From the NCBI RefSeq assembly GCF_021378075.1, contig NZ_JAJUOS010000003.1, forward strand, positions 248,001-312,000: a stretch of DNA of 64,000 bases, written 5' to 3'. Origin of the DNA: Rhodobacter flavimaris. GTDB taxonomy: Bacteria > Pseudomonadota > Alphaproteobacteria > Rhodobacterales > Rhodobacteraceae. Shown here piece after piece: positions 1 to 8,444 of this stretch. Within the stretch, counting starts at the first letter, position 1, and each line of letters begins with the position of its first letter. The position numbers were made by a program, and so were the translations under genes. The notes below the pieces were generated by a model. The model was not told the DNA's origin, did no database searches, and worked only from the letters and a program-made list of their open reading frames with translations.

Positions 1-36
1 CGCCACCGCTAAAACCCGGACGAAAGGAGATGCGCC

Positions 37-720
37 ATGCAGCTTTGGGTCGGCCTCGGGAATCCGGGCGCGAAATACGCCGCCAACCGGCACAATATCG
101 GCTTCATGGCGCTCGATCGCATCGCCGCCGATCACGGCTTCGGCCCCTGGCGCAAGGCCTTCCAGGGCCTCGTCTCCGAGGGACGCTTCGGCTCCGCCCG
201 CATCATCCTGCTCAAACCCGAAACCTTCATGAACCTCTCGGGTCAGTCGGTGCGCGCCGCCGCCGATTTCTACAAGATCCCACCCGAGGCCATCACCGTC
301 TTCCATGACGAGCTGGACCTCGCCCCCGGCAAGATCCGCCTGAAATCGGGCGGCGGACACGCGGGTCACAACGGGCTGCGCTCGATCCACCAGCACTTGG
401 GAGAGACTTACGCGCGCGTCCGCCTCGGTATCGGTCACCCCGGCCACAAGGACCGCGTCGCGCCCTATGTGCTCTCGGATTTCGCCAAGGCCGACCAGAA
501 CTGGCTCGATGACCTGCTGCGCGGCATCTCGGACGGCGCCGCCGCGCTCGCCGCAGGCGACGGGCCGCGCTTTCTCAACGCCGTCAGCCTGCGCACCGCG
601 CCACCGCGCACCTCGACCGGCACCAAACCGCCCGAGCCGAAACCCGCCGCCCCCACGCAAACGGCGCCCGAGGATACCCGGACGCCGCTGCAAAAACTCG
701 CGGATCGCTTCAAGCCCTGA
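37..720 (+). CDS. pth: Peptidyl-tRNA hydrolase
   Basis: Cleaves the ester bond of peptidyl-tRNAs dropped from ribosomes, recycling tRNA in the cytoplasm. The 227-residue product opens with the family signature: GLGNPG at residues 6-11, the catalytic His19 in NRHNIGF and the HDELDL loop with Asp91. The core is about 190 residues, as usual; residues 195-227 form a Pro/Thr-rich tail, common in alphaproteobacterial Pth. An AGGAGA ribosome site sits just before the ATG. The first 36 bases of the window are the gap to an upstream gene not seen here (often rplY in relatives). The stop abuts the end of the convergent glyoxalase-fold gene. Confidence 0.97.
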   Translation: MQLWVGLGNPGAKYAANRHNIGFMALDRIAADHGFGPWRKAFQGLVSEGRFGSARIILLKPETFMNLSGQSVRAAADFYKIPPEAITVFHDELDLAPGKIRLKSGGGHAGHNGLRSIHQHLGETYARVRLGIGHPGHKDRVAPYVLSDFAKADQNWLDDLLRGISDGAAALAAGDGPRFLNAVSLRTAPPRTSTGTKPPEPKPAAPTQTAPEDTRTPLQKLADRFKP

Positions 721-1149
721 TCACCAGTGGCCGGTGTTCTCCATGCTGACCCAAGGCTCGGCCGGGGCAAGCGCCCCACCCGCCTGCAGCAGCTCGATCG
801 AGACATTGTCCGGCGAGCGCACAAAGGCCATGCGCCCGTCGCGCGGCGGGCGGTTGATCGTCACGCCATTGTCCATCAGGTGCTGGCACATCGCGTAAAT
901 GTCCTCGACCTCATAGGCCAGATGCCCGAAGTGACGGCTGTCAGAGGGCAAGCCCGCATCGCCATCCCAGTTCCAGGTCAGCTCGACCGGGCAGTCCTCC
1001 TGCCCCTCCGGCGCCATGAAAATTAGCGTGAAGCGGCCCTGCTCGCTCTCGTAGCGCCGCGTCTCCTTCAGCCCCAAGAGCGCGTAAAACGCCATGCTCT
1101 TGTCCAGGTCGAGAACCCGGACCATCGTGTGCAGATATCTGATTTTCAT
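721..1149 (-). CDS. gloA: Glyoxalase I family protein (lactoylglutathione lyase-like)
   Basis: A 142-residue vicinal-oxygen-chelate fold protein. It begins with YLHTMVRVLDLDKSMAFY, the usual first beta-alpha unit of glyoxalase I, whose His is a metal ligand. The second module has HFGHLAYEVEDI (about residue 75) and a late Glu in VSIELLQ. Glyoxalase I isomerises the methylglyoxal-glutathione hemithioacetal to S-lactoylglutathione. All four expected His/Glu-type ligands seem present, so the assignment is likely, though other VOC enzymes look similar. It is transcribed alone, convergent with pth, with a GGAGG-type ribosome site before the ATG. Confidence 0.85.
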   Translation of the reverse strand: MKIRYLHTMVRVLDLDKSMAFYALLGLKETRRYESEQGRFTLIFMAPEGQEDCPVELTWNWDGDAGLPSDSRHFGHLAYEVEDIYAMCQHLMDNGVTINRPPRDGRMAFVRSPDNVSIELLQAGGALAPAEPWVSMENTGHW

Positions 1150-1203
1150 CGCAGCCTCCTTCGCCTGATCCGAACCTAGCCCGACCAGTCAGGGACGCAA
1201 GGC

Positions 1204-2634
1204 TCAGAAGTTCGAGCGCAGCCCCACAGCCAGGGACATTTCCGAGCGCGTGAAGCGGCTGACATTACTGTCCACCCGCAGCGCCTGCACGCGCAACTCC
1301 GGGGTGAACCCCGCATAGCCGTAGTCAGGCGCCCACATCCCGACCTCGCCAAAGACGGTCTGATCCTGTCGTCCGCCATCGGGATGCATCCACAGCACGC
1401 TGTAATCGGGATAGACCGTGCGCCCGATCCCCGCACTCAGCGCATAGGCCAACGGCCCAAGCCGCGCCTCGGGCTCATACCGCAACGATCCCGACACCGA
1501 CCACGACCGCGCCTGCCCGTTGTTCGAGGCAACATCGAGTAGCCGCATCGACCCGCTAAGATCGCCACCCGGCACGGACCGCGTCAGTCCAAAGGTCAAA
1601 TCGCGTCGCGTGTCGCTCTGCACCGAGTCATTCCACTCGCGCCGCTCGACACCCAGCCCCAGACTTAGCCGCGTCGCGTCCGGGGCGCCGCCCAGCCTGC
1701 GATCGCCGCGCAGATGAACTCCGGCATAACCATATCCCGGTTCGCCGCCGTCCCACAGCTGCCCGGCCTCGACCGTCCCCGACAGCTGCGTCAGCGGATC
1801 GAGCATGTAGCGCTGTTTGAGGCTCACCCCAAGCGCTGCCATCGAATAGTCCGAGTTTGAAATCTCGACCGGGTCAGGCACCGGGTCGCCCGGCAGATAA
1901 GAGGGGGTCATCGTGGGTGAACCGGACAACTCCACTCCGCGCAGGTAGAAACTGCCGCCCAGACGGGTCTCGGCCCGCGCGCTGCCGGCGATCCGGTAGC
2001 TCGCGTCAAAATTCAGCGTCCCCACCAACCCCGACAAGGCCAGCGCATCGTCGCTCAGGACACCGACCGCGTCGTAGCCGTCGATCACGTTCAGACGACT
2101 GTCCGCCCCGCCATTGACATTGCTTGAGGGGCGCAGCCCAAGCCGGAGCGACCAGTTCAACGGGCTTTCACCGCGCAAGCGGTAATAGTCCTGCACAGCG
2201 ACATCCTTGAGCGCGGCGTCGGGGGCATATTGGATCGAATGGCGCGCCCAATATTGCGCTGAAATCCAGCGCTTGTCTGTCACCGCGACCTTGGCAGCCA
2301 AGACAGCAGCCTCATAGCGCTGCCGGTCGGTGCCCGCCCCCGCAAAGCTGCGCGCAGCAGCTTCGCGGGCGATGTCGGTCTTGCCCTCCGCCAGCATTTC
2401 GCGCGCGACGATAAAATGCGCCAAAGCGTTTTCCGGATCGCGCAGCAGTATCTTTTCGGCAAGCGAAAGGGCTTCGTACCGGTGACCTACCTGCGCCATC
2501 GCCGCAGCAGCGACCTCAAGCTGCGCGACGGGCGCTTGCGCGACAGGCACGGCCCCGGCGACTTCAGCACTCGCCGCCCGCCCTATCAAGAGCAAGAGGG
2601 CGACGAGAGCCAGTCGCAGGCGATGCGAAGGCAT
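1204..2634 (-). CDS. Slam-like outer-membrane protein (TPR plus DUF560-type barrel)
   Basis: A 476-residue protein with an N-terminal signal peptide (LALVALLLLIGRAASA), a helical TPR-like part at about residues 40-150, and a long beta-rich C-terminal part (about 165-476) ending in Phe, as outer-membrane barrels do. This layout and length match surface lipoprotein assembly modifiers (Slam), which move lipoproteins such as TbpB to the cell surface in Neisseria. The gene starts 3 bp after the stop of a TbpB-like lipoprotein gene, which supports the pairing. Function is inferred from architecture and context; the cargo is presumably the upstream lipoprotein. Confidence 0.75.
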   Translation of the reverse strand: MPSHRLRLALVALLLLIGRAASAEVAGAVPVAQAPVAQLEVAAAAMAQVGHRYEALSLAEKILLRDPENALAHFIVAREMLAEGKTDIAREAAARSFAGAGTDRQRYEAAVLAAKVAVTDKRWISAQYWARHSIQYAPDAALKDVAVQDYYRLRGESPLNWSLRLGLRPSSNVNGGADSRLNVIDGYDAVGVLSDDALALSGLVGTLNFDASYRIAGSARAETRLGGSFYLRGVELSGSPTMTPSYLPGDPVPDPVEISNSDYSMAALGVSLKQRYMLDPLTQLSGTVEAGQLWDGGEPGYGYAGVHLRGDRRLGGAPDATRLSLGLGVERREWNDSVQSDTRRDLTFGLTRSVPGGDLSGSMRLLDVASNNGQARSWSVSGSLRYEPEARLGPLAYALSAGIGRTVYPDYSVLWMHPDGGRQDQTVFGEVGMWAPDYGYAGFTPELRVQALRVDSNVSRFTRSEMSLAVGLRSNF

Positions 2635-2637
2635 CTC

Positions 2638-3576
2638 TTACGGCACGCCGCAGCCCGGCGTGAGCGGCTCGCACTGACCGATCGCGAAGATACCGTGCTC
2701 CTGCTCGTTCTCGACACCTTCGATATGCTCTTGAAGATGCACCGCACCGGCGACCGAGCTGGAACCCGTCCCGCCGAAGATACCACCATAGGAACCGATG
2801 ACGGTCTGATCCGGGTCTTCGGCCGCTCCGGCAAAGGTGCCATCCGTAGCGATGTCCGTCGAAACTAGGATCACGTCACCGATCGACACCGGGGTGTCGG
2901 TCACATCAAGCAGCACGCGGTCGTAGATCGCGCCGTTCACGAGGTTGTCGCTAAAGTTCGCATCGAGGAAAATCTTGCCCTCGATGCGCGCCGCCTGCCT
3001 GGGCCAAAGTGCCGGATCCGCCGCGCCAGGATCAATCAACTTGTTCGTTGGCAAGCTCGGATCGGCCGAAATATTGGTCACGGCGGCATAGGACCCAGCA
3101 TACGAGACCTGACCCGAGGCCGGATCGTAATCCCCGTCTCGTCCGTAGATGCCGCCTGCGAAATACTTGTTGAATTGGCCACCATCGGCCACGGTAACGG
3201 CCGTCACCGCACCATCATCCGAGGTCTTCGCCAGCGCAATGAACAACCGGTCCAGCGCATCCTCCTGGACGCGATAGGCCTCGTAGCCCGCAACATCCAG
3301 ATCAGGGTCGCGCACATAGGGCACCAGCGAGGGCGAGGAATCGAGACCGACGATCTCAACCTGCAGCGTCTCGTTCGACGGATCGTAAGTCACCGACTTT
3401 AGGTTCACCAGCAGATCGGTCGGGGTATCCAGATCCGCGCCGTTCAACGTGCCGCCATCGCCCGAGCTATCCGTCGAACCATCCGGAGCCGAACCGTCCG
3501 CCGCATCGACGATCGCCGGCCCGCTGCACGCCGCCAGCGCCAGCACTGCCACCAAGGGGAAAAGATGCTTGCTCAT
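2638..3576 (-). CDS. TbpB-like surface lipoprotein
   Basis: A 312-residue predicted lipoprotein. The ATG at 3576 gives a short charged N-terminus, a hydrophobic stretch and a lipobox (LALAAC, Cys18). An in-frame start further upstream would bury this signal, so I reject it. The middle is Asp/Gly-rich and the C-terminal third is beta-rich, with a GGIFGGTGSSSVAGAVH segment near residue 275. That resembles the G-x-F-G-G...E/V-A-G motif of transferrin-binding-protein-like barrels. It is followed at once by the Slam-like gene, so surface display is likely. The ligand is unknown; transferrin is implausible in a free-living bacterium, while heme, a metal or a host protein remain open. Confidence 0.72.
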   Translation of the reverse strand: MSKHLFPLVAVLALAACSGPAIVDAADGSAPDGSTDSSGDGGTLNGADLDTPTDLLVNLKSVTYDPSNETLQVEIVGLDSSPSLVPYVRDPDLDVAGYEAYRVQEDALDRLFIALAKTSDDGAVTAVTVADGGQFNKYFAGGIYGRDGDYDPASGQVSYAGSYAAVTNISADPSLPTNKLIDPGAADPALWPRQAARIEGKIFLDANFSDNLVNGAIYDRVLLDVTDTPVSIGDVILVSTDIATDGTFAGAAEDPDQTVIGSYGGIFGGTGSSSVAGAVHLQEHIEGVENEQEHGIFAIGQCEPLTPGCGVP

Positions 3577-3770
3577 TATGTTTTCTTTCTGTGTTCCTGC
3601 CTTAAGGGCAAGGGTGCCGAAACCGCCTTCAAAAGTCAATTCTTCAACACTTTTGCGCGAGGGCCGTGCCCCTGCTGCGACACCTCGCGCGCGAGCCACA
3701 GCATCTCGCGGTTTCGTGAAGCGCATATCGCATATATAGTCGTCCCGATTCTATTCGCCGGAGGACCCCC

Positions 3771-4685
3771 ATGTCGCTTACCCCCGAACAGCGCGCCGAG
3801 ATCGAGGCCCAGCGGGCCCAGCCCCACACCACGCTGCGCGCCACCTCGCCCGGCATGGAGGCCCGCCTCTACACCGCCCATGAGGTGCTCGACCACGGCC
3901 TCGTGCGGGTCATCGACTACATGGGCGACGACGCCGCCATCTGCCAGGCCGCCCGCGTCTCCTACGGCCGCGGCACCAAGGCCGTGTCCGACGACAAGGG
4001 CCTGATCCGCTACCTCATGCGGCACTGGCACTCGACCCCGTTCGAGATGTGCGAGGTCAAGTTCCACATCAAGCTCCCGGTTTTCGTGGCCCGCCAGTGG
4101 ATCCGCCACCGCACCGCCAACGTCAACGAATACTCGGCCCGCTACTCGATCCTCGACCGCGAGTTCTACATCCCCGCCCCCGAAGCCCTCGCCGCCCAGT
4201 CGAAGGTCAACAACCAGGGCCGCGGCCAGGTGCTTGAGGGCGCCGAGGCCGCCCGCGTCCTCGACCTGCTGCGCGAGGACGCGATGCGCAGCTATGACCA
4301 TTACGAGGACATGCTCACCCCCGACGAGGACACCGGCAAGCTCGGCCTCGCGCGCGAACTCGCGCGCATGAACCTGCCCGCCAACATCTACACCCAGTGG
4401 TACTGGAAGATCGACCTGCACAACCTCTTCCACTTCCTGCGCCTGCGCGCCGACAGCCACGCCCAATACGAGATCCGCGTCTATGCCGAGACGATGTGCG
4501 ACATCGTCCGCGACTGGGTGCCCCAGGCCTACGCGGCCTTCGAGGACTACCGCCTCGGCGGGGTGAACCTGTCAGGCAAGGCCGTCGAAGTGCTCAAGCG
4601 CCGTCTGGGTGGCGAGGCCGTCACGCAGGAAACCTCGGGCATGTCCAAGGGCGAGTGGCGGGAGTTTGTGGAGGTTTGGGGGTGA
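3771..4685 (+). CDS. thyX: FAD-dependent thymidylate synthase ThyX
   Basis: Makes dTMP from dUMP using methylene-tetrahydrofolate and a reduced flavin, without the dihydrofolate by-product of ThyA. The ThyX motif RHR-x7-S-x-RY is clear at residues 112-125 ([14 protein letters not shown]). The 304-residue length matches alphaproteobacterial ThyX, which carries an N-terminal extension. A GGAGG ribosome site is 6 bases before the ATG. A TATATA-type -10 box can be seen near 3731-3736. The stop overlaps the GTG of the AT-richer Fic gene, so an insertion seems to have landed right at its 3' end without damaging it. Confidence 0.97.
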   Translation: MSLTPEQRAEIEAQRAQPHTTLRATSPGMEARLYTAHEVLDHGLVRVIDYMGDDAAICQAARVSYGRGTKAVSDDKGLIRYLMRHWHSTPFEMCEVKFHIKLPVFVARQWIRHRTANVNEYSARYSILDREFYIPAPEALAAQSKVNNQGRGQVLEGAEAARVLDLLREDAMRSYDHYEDMLTPDEDTGKLGLARELARMNLPANIYTQWYWKIDLHNLFHFLRLRADSHAQYEIRVYAETMCDIVRDWVPQAYAAFEDYRLGGVNLSGKAVEVLKRRLGGEAVTQETSGMSKGEWREFVEVWG

Positions 4686-5653
4686 GCCCCCCCCAAGAAA
4701 CAAATAATACAACGACGAGTGTTCACTTGAACGACAATATTGAGATTCAGAAATTCTCTGAAACGCTACTGCCTGAAGTAAGTTATTTATATTATCGCGC
4801 TGCTCATGAAGTTAAGGAGTTCGATGAGGGTCTTCCTGCCGGAGGAATATCTGCGAAAGAGGTGCTGCGGGCGCATTTCTGCGTAGTTGACTACTTTCTA
4901 AGGGAAGGTGAAGGGGAGGGTGTCGGCGGATTTGGCCCCAAGAACATTGGGCTACTGCTCTCTGCAGTAGCACGACCGCATACCGAATTCTCGGGCGAGG
5001 CAAAATGGAAAACAGTCCCAGAAAAAGCGGCGACCCTGCTTTACGGTCTAATTATGAATCATCCATTTCATGACGCAAATAAGCGCACCGCATACCTAAG
5101 CACTGTGCACTATCTTGTGACTAGTGGCTACCATATCACGGCTACAGCGAATGAACTGGAAGATCTTACGGTTCTCGTCGCAGAAAAGAGCCTCTCTAAA
5201 TTTCCGAGATACCGCGAATTACGAAAGACGAGTAGTGATCCTGAGATTGAGTATCTCGCGTGGTATCTTAGAAAAAACACACACCTCATTGATCGCACAC
5301 AGTATCTAGTTACTTACCGTGAACTTGAGAAAATACTAAAACGTTACAATGTGATGATGCTAAACCCCGACAATGGCTCTATTGACATCATGAGATGGGA
5401 AGATGTCGAAGCGCCCAGACGGACCCTATTCTCGCCTAGAAAAAAGACCCCGGAATTACGAAAAGTCTGCTCTCTAGGGTTCCCCGGCTGGTCTAAAGTG
5501 GTTGGCAAGGGGCGCGTGCGTCATCTTCGCGAACAGTTAGGACTGATGCCAAGCGACGGCGTTGTCTCCAAGGCGTTCTTTCAAGACGTCGATGATATGC
5601 GTGTTTTGATTGGTATTTACGAAGATGCTCTTCGGCGTCTCGCTTATCGGTGA
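4682..5653 (+). CDS. Fic/Doc-family protein with long C-terminal extension
   Basis: Fic-fold enzymes transfer AMP or other phosphate-containing groups; Doc phosphorylates EF-Tu. The motif [12 protein letters not shown] (residues 127-138) fits HPFx(D)(A/G)N(K/G)R, with the Doc-type DANKRTA form. No inhibitory (S/T)xxxE(G/N) helix is evident before or after it. About 180 residues follow the motif, and I recognise no domain in them. The GTG at 4682 overlaps the thyX stop (GTGA); a TTG at 4727 is the alternative. Base composition is clearly lower in GC than the neighbours (24 of 60 bases on the line starting at 5041), so the gene looks acquired. No antitoxin gene lies beside it. Confidence 0.7.
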   Translation: MSPPQETNNTTTSVHLNDNIEIQKFSETLLPEVSYLYYRAAHEVKEFDEGLPAGGISAKEVLRAHFCVVDYFLREGEGEGVGGFGPKNIGLLLSAVARPHTEFSGEAKWKTVPEKAATLLYGLIMNHPFHDANKRTAYLSTVHYLVTSGYHITATANELEDLTVLVAEKSLSKFPRYRELRKTSSDPEIEYLAWYLRKNTHLIDRTQYLVTYRELEKILKRYNVMMLNPDNGSIDIMRWEDVEAPRRTLFSPRKKTPELRKVCSLGFPGWSKVVGKGRVRHLREQLGLMPSDGVVSKAFFQDVDDMRVLIGIYEDALRRLAYR

Positions 5654-5715
5654 ATCCGAAATCGCTTACTGTTAGCAACTTCTTATCTCGAACTCTCGCC
5701 CGTAGCTTCGAATTA

Positions 5716-6144
5716 ATGACCCAACGCTTCCACGCCCCCCAGACCAGAGACTACCCGCTCGCCCTGCGCGAACTTCGGCAGGGGCGCAAGCTGACGCATT
5801 GGATCTGGTGGATCTTCCCGCAACTGGCCTCGCTTGGGCGCAGTGCGCGGGCGGTGGAATACGGGCTGCGTGATCTGGATGAGGCGCGCGACTATCTGGC
5901 CGACCCGCTCCTGCGCGCCCGGCTGATCGAGGCGGCGCAGGCCGTCCTTTCCCACCCCGGCACGCCCATTGAGCAGATCATGGGCCCCGTCGATGCGCTC
6001 AAGCTGCGCTCCTGCGCGACGCTGTTCGAGGCAGCCAGCCCCGACGCCGCCACCCGCGTGCCCTTCACCGCACTGATCGACACCTTCTACGGCGGCACCC
6101 GCTGCCCCCTGACCCTGGCCGAGATCGCCCGGTCAGAGGGCTGA
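5716..6144 (+). CDS. DUF1810 family protein
   Basis: A 142-residue protein with the family pattern: ALRELRQGRKLTHWIWWIFPQL near residues 15-36, then DPLLRARLIEAAQAVL and the late block MGPVDALKLRSCATLF with FYGGTRCP. The biochemical function of DUF1810 is not established to my knowledge. The ATG at 5716 is preferred over an in-frame ATG at 5650, because the upstream 22 residues come from the AT-rich insert and do not resemble the family. GC content returns to the host level here, so the right edge of the insert falls at about 5700. Confidence 0.85.
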   Translation: MTQRFHAPQTRDYPLALRELRQGRKLTHWIWWIFPQLASLGRSARAVEYGLRDLDEARDYLADPLLRARLIEAAQAVLSHPGTPIEQIMGPVDALKLRSCATLFEAASPDAATRVPFTALIDTFYGGTRCPLTLAEIARSEG

Positions 6145-6152
6145 CGCGCATA

Positions 6153-6190
6153 TGCATGACTTCTGCATGCTTTCTGCATGGGTTCTGCAT
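6153..6190. repeat. Four direct repeats of TGCAT at 11-bp spacing
   Basis: TGCAT(G) occurs at 6153, 6164, 6175 and 6186, exactly 11 bp apart. The last three copies extend to TTCTGCAT. They fill the gap between two convergent genes. One helical turn between copies would put them on one face of the DNA. I see no hairpin strong enough to be a terminator in this gap. Confidence 0.6.
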
Positions 6191-6206
6191 CGCGGTTTCG
6201 GGCGCC

Positions 6207-7043
6207 TCAGGCCGCGATCATCTCCAGCCAGCGCGTGATCGCCGCAACCGCCTCTGGCTCGTCAAGGAACGGCACATGCGCCCGGTCCGGCACCTCGGCA
6301 AAGATCATGTCGGGCCGCCGCGCGCGCATGTCCAGCGCCGCCGCGTGGCTCAGAAGGTCGGAATTCTGCCCTCGGATCAGGCACAGCGGCAGATCCGCGC
6401 AGGCATCGAACAGTGGCCAGGCCTCAGGCAGCGCATCGCCTTGGAACGCCGCAAGGAAAGACTCGCGCAGTTCCGGGTCGTAGTTGATCTTCACCCCGTC
6501 CTCGACTTGGAGATAGTGGTGCGAGACCTCCTCGGCCCAACGGCTGGGGGGCACATTGGCAAAGCCCGGCATCACCTTCGGCAGCTTTTCCGCCAGTTCC
6601 GCCAGGGACTTGGCAAACGGGTTGCGGCCGACGTAGTCAAAGATCCGCTCCAGCCCGCCCCGCTCCAGCACCGGCCCGACGTCATTGAGACACACCCCCA
6701 ACAGCCGGTCCTTCGCCACCGCCGCCAGGAACATCCCGATCAACCCGCCGCGCGAGGTTCCCAGAATCGCAACCTTTTCCAGTCCAAGGTGATCCAGCAA
6801 CCGCAGCGCATCCCCGCCCTCCTGCGGCACCGTATAGGTCTGCGCTCCGGTCCACTGGCTTTCGCCGCGACCCCGGTAATCCATTCTGATAAAACGATAA
6901 TTCATCAGGAAGGGCGCGACGTAGTCGAAATCCCGACCCGTCCGGGTCAACCCCGCCAGCGCCAGAACCGGCAGCCCCTCGCCCTCGTCGCGATAGGCGA
7001 TCTGCGCCCCGTCTTCCGCCGTAAAATATTGGATCTCCGACAT
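6207..7043 (-). CDS. Alpha/beta hydrolase
   Basis: A 278-residue single-domain alpha/beta-hydrolase. It has an early oxyanion-loop region (VLALAGLTRTGRDFDYVAPF), the nucleophile elbow GTSRGG near residue 95, an acid after strand 6-7 (LICLIRGQNSD-type segment, about residue 220) and the catalytic His in RAHVPFLDEPEA near 255. The substrate cannot be read from the sequence. Such proteins in this group are often annotated as carboxylesterase or lactonase-like. It stands alone and is divergent from the small membrane protein gene at 7103, with about 60 bp between the two starts. Confidence 0.85.
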   Translation of the reverse strand: MSEIQYFTAEDGAQIAYRDEGEGLPVLALAGLTRTGRDFDYVAPFLMNYRFIRMDYRGRGESQWTGAQTYTVPQEGGDALRLLDHLGLEKVAILGTSRGGLIGMFLAAVAKDRLLGVCLNDVGPVLERGGLERIFDYVGRNPFAKSLAELAEKLPKVMPGFANVPPSRWAEEVSHHYLQVEDGVKINYDPELRESFLAAFQGDALPEAWPLFDACADLPLCLIRGQNSDLLSHAAALDMRARRPDMIFAEVPDRAHVPFLDEPEAVAAITRWLEMIAA

Positions 7044-7102
7044 TTTCCCCTCTTGGAACCAAGCTGTTTGCGGCTACCTTAGCGACAAAGACGGAGGTCG
7101 TC

Positions 7103-7699
7103 ATGTCCGACACGCTGGAAAAGCTACAGGCCCGGCTGGCCGAGTTGGAAACGCAAATCGAGCAGGAATGGGACGCCCGGCGCGAGCAGATGCGCTACCA
7201 TATGGAGCGCGGGAAAATCGTTTTCGAAGAAGGCGTTAGGGACGCGCACCGCAGGGCACGCGTGCGTCTGTGGCTGTTCCTGCGCTACTCGCGTCCGCTG
7301 GTGATCCTGACGGTGCCGGTAATCTATTCCGTCGCCATTCCGTTTGCTCTGCTGGATCTCTTCGTAACCATCTACCAGTGGCTTTGCTTTCCGGTTTATG
7401 GAATCGAGAAGGTACGCCGTCGCGATCACATAGTCATCGACCGCCAGCACCTCGGCTATCTGAATGCGATTCAGAAGCTGAACTGCATGTATTGCGGCTA
7501 TGGCAATGGGGTCATCTCCTACGCCCGCGAGATTTCGGCCCGCACCGAGAAATACTGGTGCCCGATTAAACACGCCCGCCGGGTAAAGGGCGCACATGCC
7601 TATTACGGCGAGTTCTGCGACTTCGGCGATGCGGAGGGGTTCGAGCAGAACTCCCCCCGCTTCCGGCGCGAGTTGCGCAAGGTCACGAAAAAGGACTGA
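7103..7699 (+). CDS. Conserved membrane protein with four-cysteine cluster, function unknown
   Basis: A 198-residue protein I do not recognise by function. Residues 1-55 are strongly charged and probably coiled-coil (LEKLQARLAELETQIEQ). Residues 56-100 hold one or two membrane segments. The C-terminal part carries Cys128 and Cys131 (CMYC), Cys153 (YWCPIKHA) and Cys172 (EFCDFG), which could bind a metal. A GGAGG ribosome site precedes the ATG. The last 17 bases overlap the end of the convergent dehalogenase-like gene. The codon use looks native. Confidence 0.7.
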   Translation: MSDTLEKLQARLAELETQIEQEWDARREQMRYHMERGKIVFEEGVRDAHRRARVRLWLFLRYSRPLVILTVPVIYSVAIPFALLDLFVTIYQWLCFPVYGIEKVRRRDHIVIDRQHLGYLNAIQKLNCMYCGYGNGVISYAREISARTEKYWCPIKHARRVKGAHAYYGEFCDFGDAEGFEQNSPRFRRELRKVTKKD

Positions 7700-8366
7700 T
7701 AAGGTCGGGAACCCCACTCAGATCCTTGAGCATGTCGGCGGGCTTCCAGGGTAGCCGCTCGCGCGGGAAACCGGCGCGGTTGACCCAGGCCACCCGGAAC
7801 CCGGCCCGCGCGGCGCCAGCTGCATCCCAGCCGTTGGACGAGACGAACAGAACCTCATGCGGTCGCACGCCCATCTGCTCCTCGACAAGGTCATAGACCG
7901 CCTGCGCGGGCTTGAACCGGCGGATGCTGTCGACCGAGAGTACCTCGTCGATCAGTCCCTCGATCCCTGCCGCCTGGACCGCGGCGTCCAGCATCGCAGG
8001 CGTGCCGTTCGACAAGATCGCCCGCCCCACCCCGCGCGCCTTGAGCGCCGCGAGCATCGCGGGCACTTCCTTATAGGCGGGCAGTTCACGATAAAGCGCC
8101 ATTAGCGCTTCGGCCAGATCGGCGTCCTGCACGCTTTGCGCGGCCATCGCCCAGTCGAGCCCGTCGCGTGTGAGCTGCCAGAAATCGACATATTCACCCA
8201 TTACCTCGCGCAGCCAGCTGTATTCCAATTGCTTGCGGCGCCAGTCGAAGGCAAGCTGCGGCCAGATCGGCGTCAGCCTCGGATCGCGCATGGCCAGCTC
8301 TCGCGCGGCGGCATCCACGTCGAATAGCGTTCCATAGGCATCGAAAACGGCAAGCTTGATGGTCAT
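7683..8366 (-). CDS. Haloacid dehalogenase, type II
   Basis: A HAD-superfamily hydrolase of 227 residues from the ATG at 8366, which has AGGGAGGAAC just upstream; a longer reading from 8396 is unlikely. Motif I is VFDAYGTLFDV (nucleophile Asp7), motif II LSNGT, and motif III/IV is KPAQAVYD plus VSSNGWDAAGA. The SSNxWDxxGA form is typical of L-2-haloacid dehalogenases, which swap the halogen of 2-haloacids for hydroxyl. The physiological substrate is not certain, since many type II members are annotated on these motifs alone. Confidence 0.85.
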   Translation of the reverse strand: MTIKLAVFDAYGTLFDVDAAARELAMRDPRLTPIWPQLAFDWRRKQLEYSWLREVMGEYVDFWQLTRDGLDWAMAAQSVQDADLAEALMALYRELPAYKEVPAMLAALKARGVGRAILSNGTPAMLDAAVQAAGIEGLIDEVLSVDSIRRFKPAQAVYDLVEEQMGVRPHEVLFVSSNGWDAAGAARAGFRVAWVNRAGFPRERLPWKPADMLKDLSGVPDLISPFS

Positions 8367-8400
8367 GGCAGTTCCTCCCTGCACTGATGCTGGCATGAAA

Positions 8401-8424
8401 AAAGGGGCCTCGAAAGGCCCCTTT
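8401..8424 (-). terminator. Rho-independent terminator of the fabA-fabB-fabI unit
   Basis: A perfect 10-bp stem (AAAGGGGCCT / AGGCCCCTTT) with loop CGAA. Read on the minus strand it runs into a T-run (complement of the A's at 8398-8403). It lies 20 bases beyond the fabI stop. Confidence 0.85.
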
Positions 8425-8444
8425 GCTGCATCTTCGTGCTTGCG

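Noticed and set aside
2638..3726. Longer start for the TbpB-like lipoprotein
   Set aside because: The extra 50 residues would bury the signal peptide and lipobox; the ATG at 3576 is right for export.
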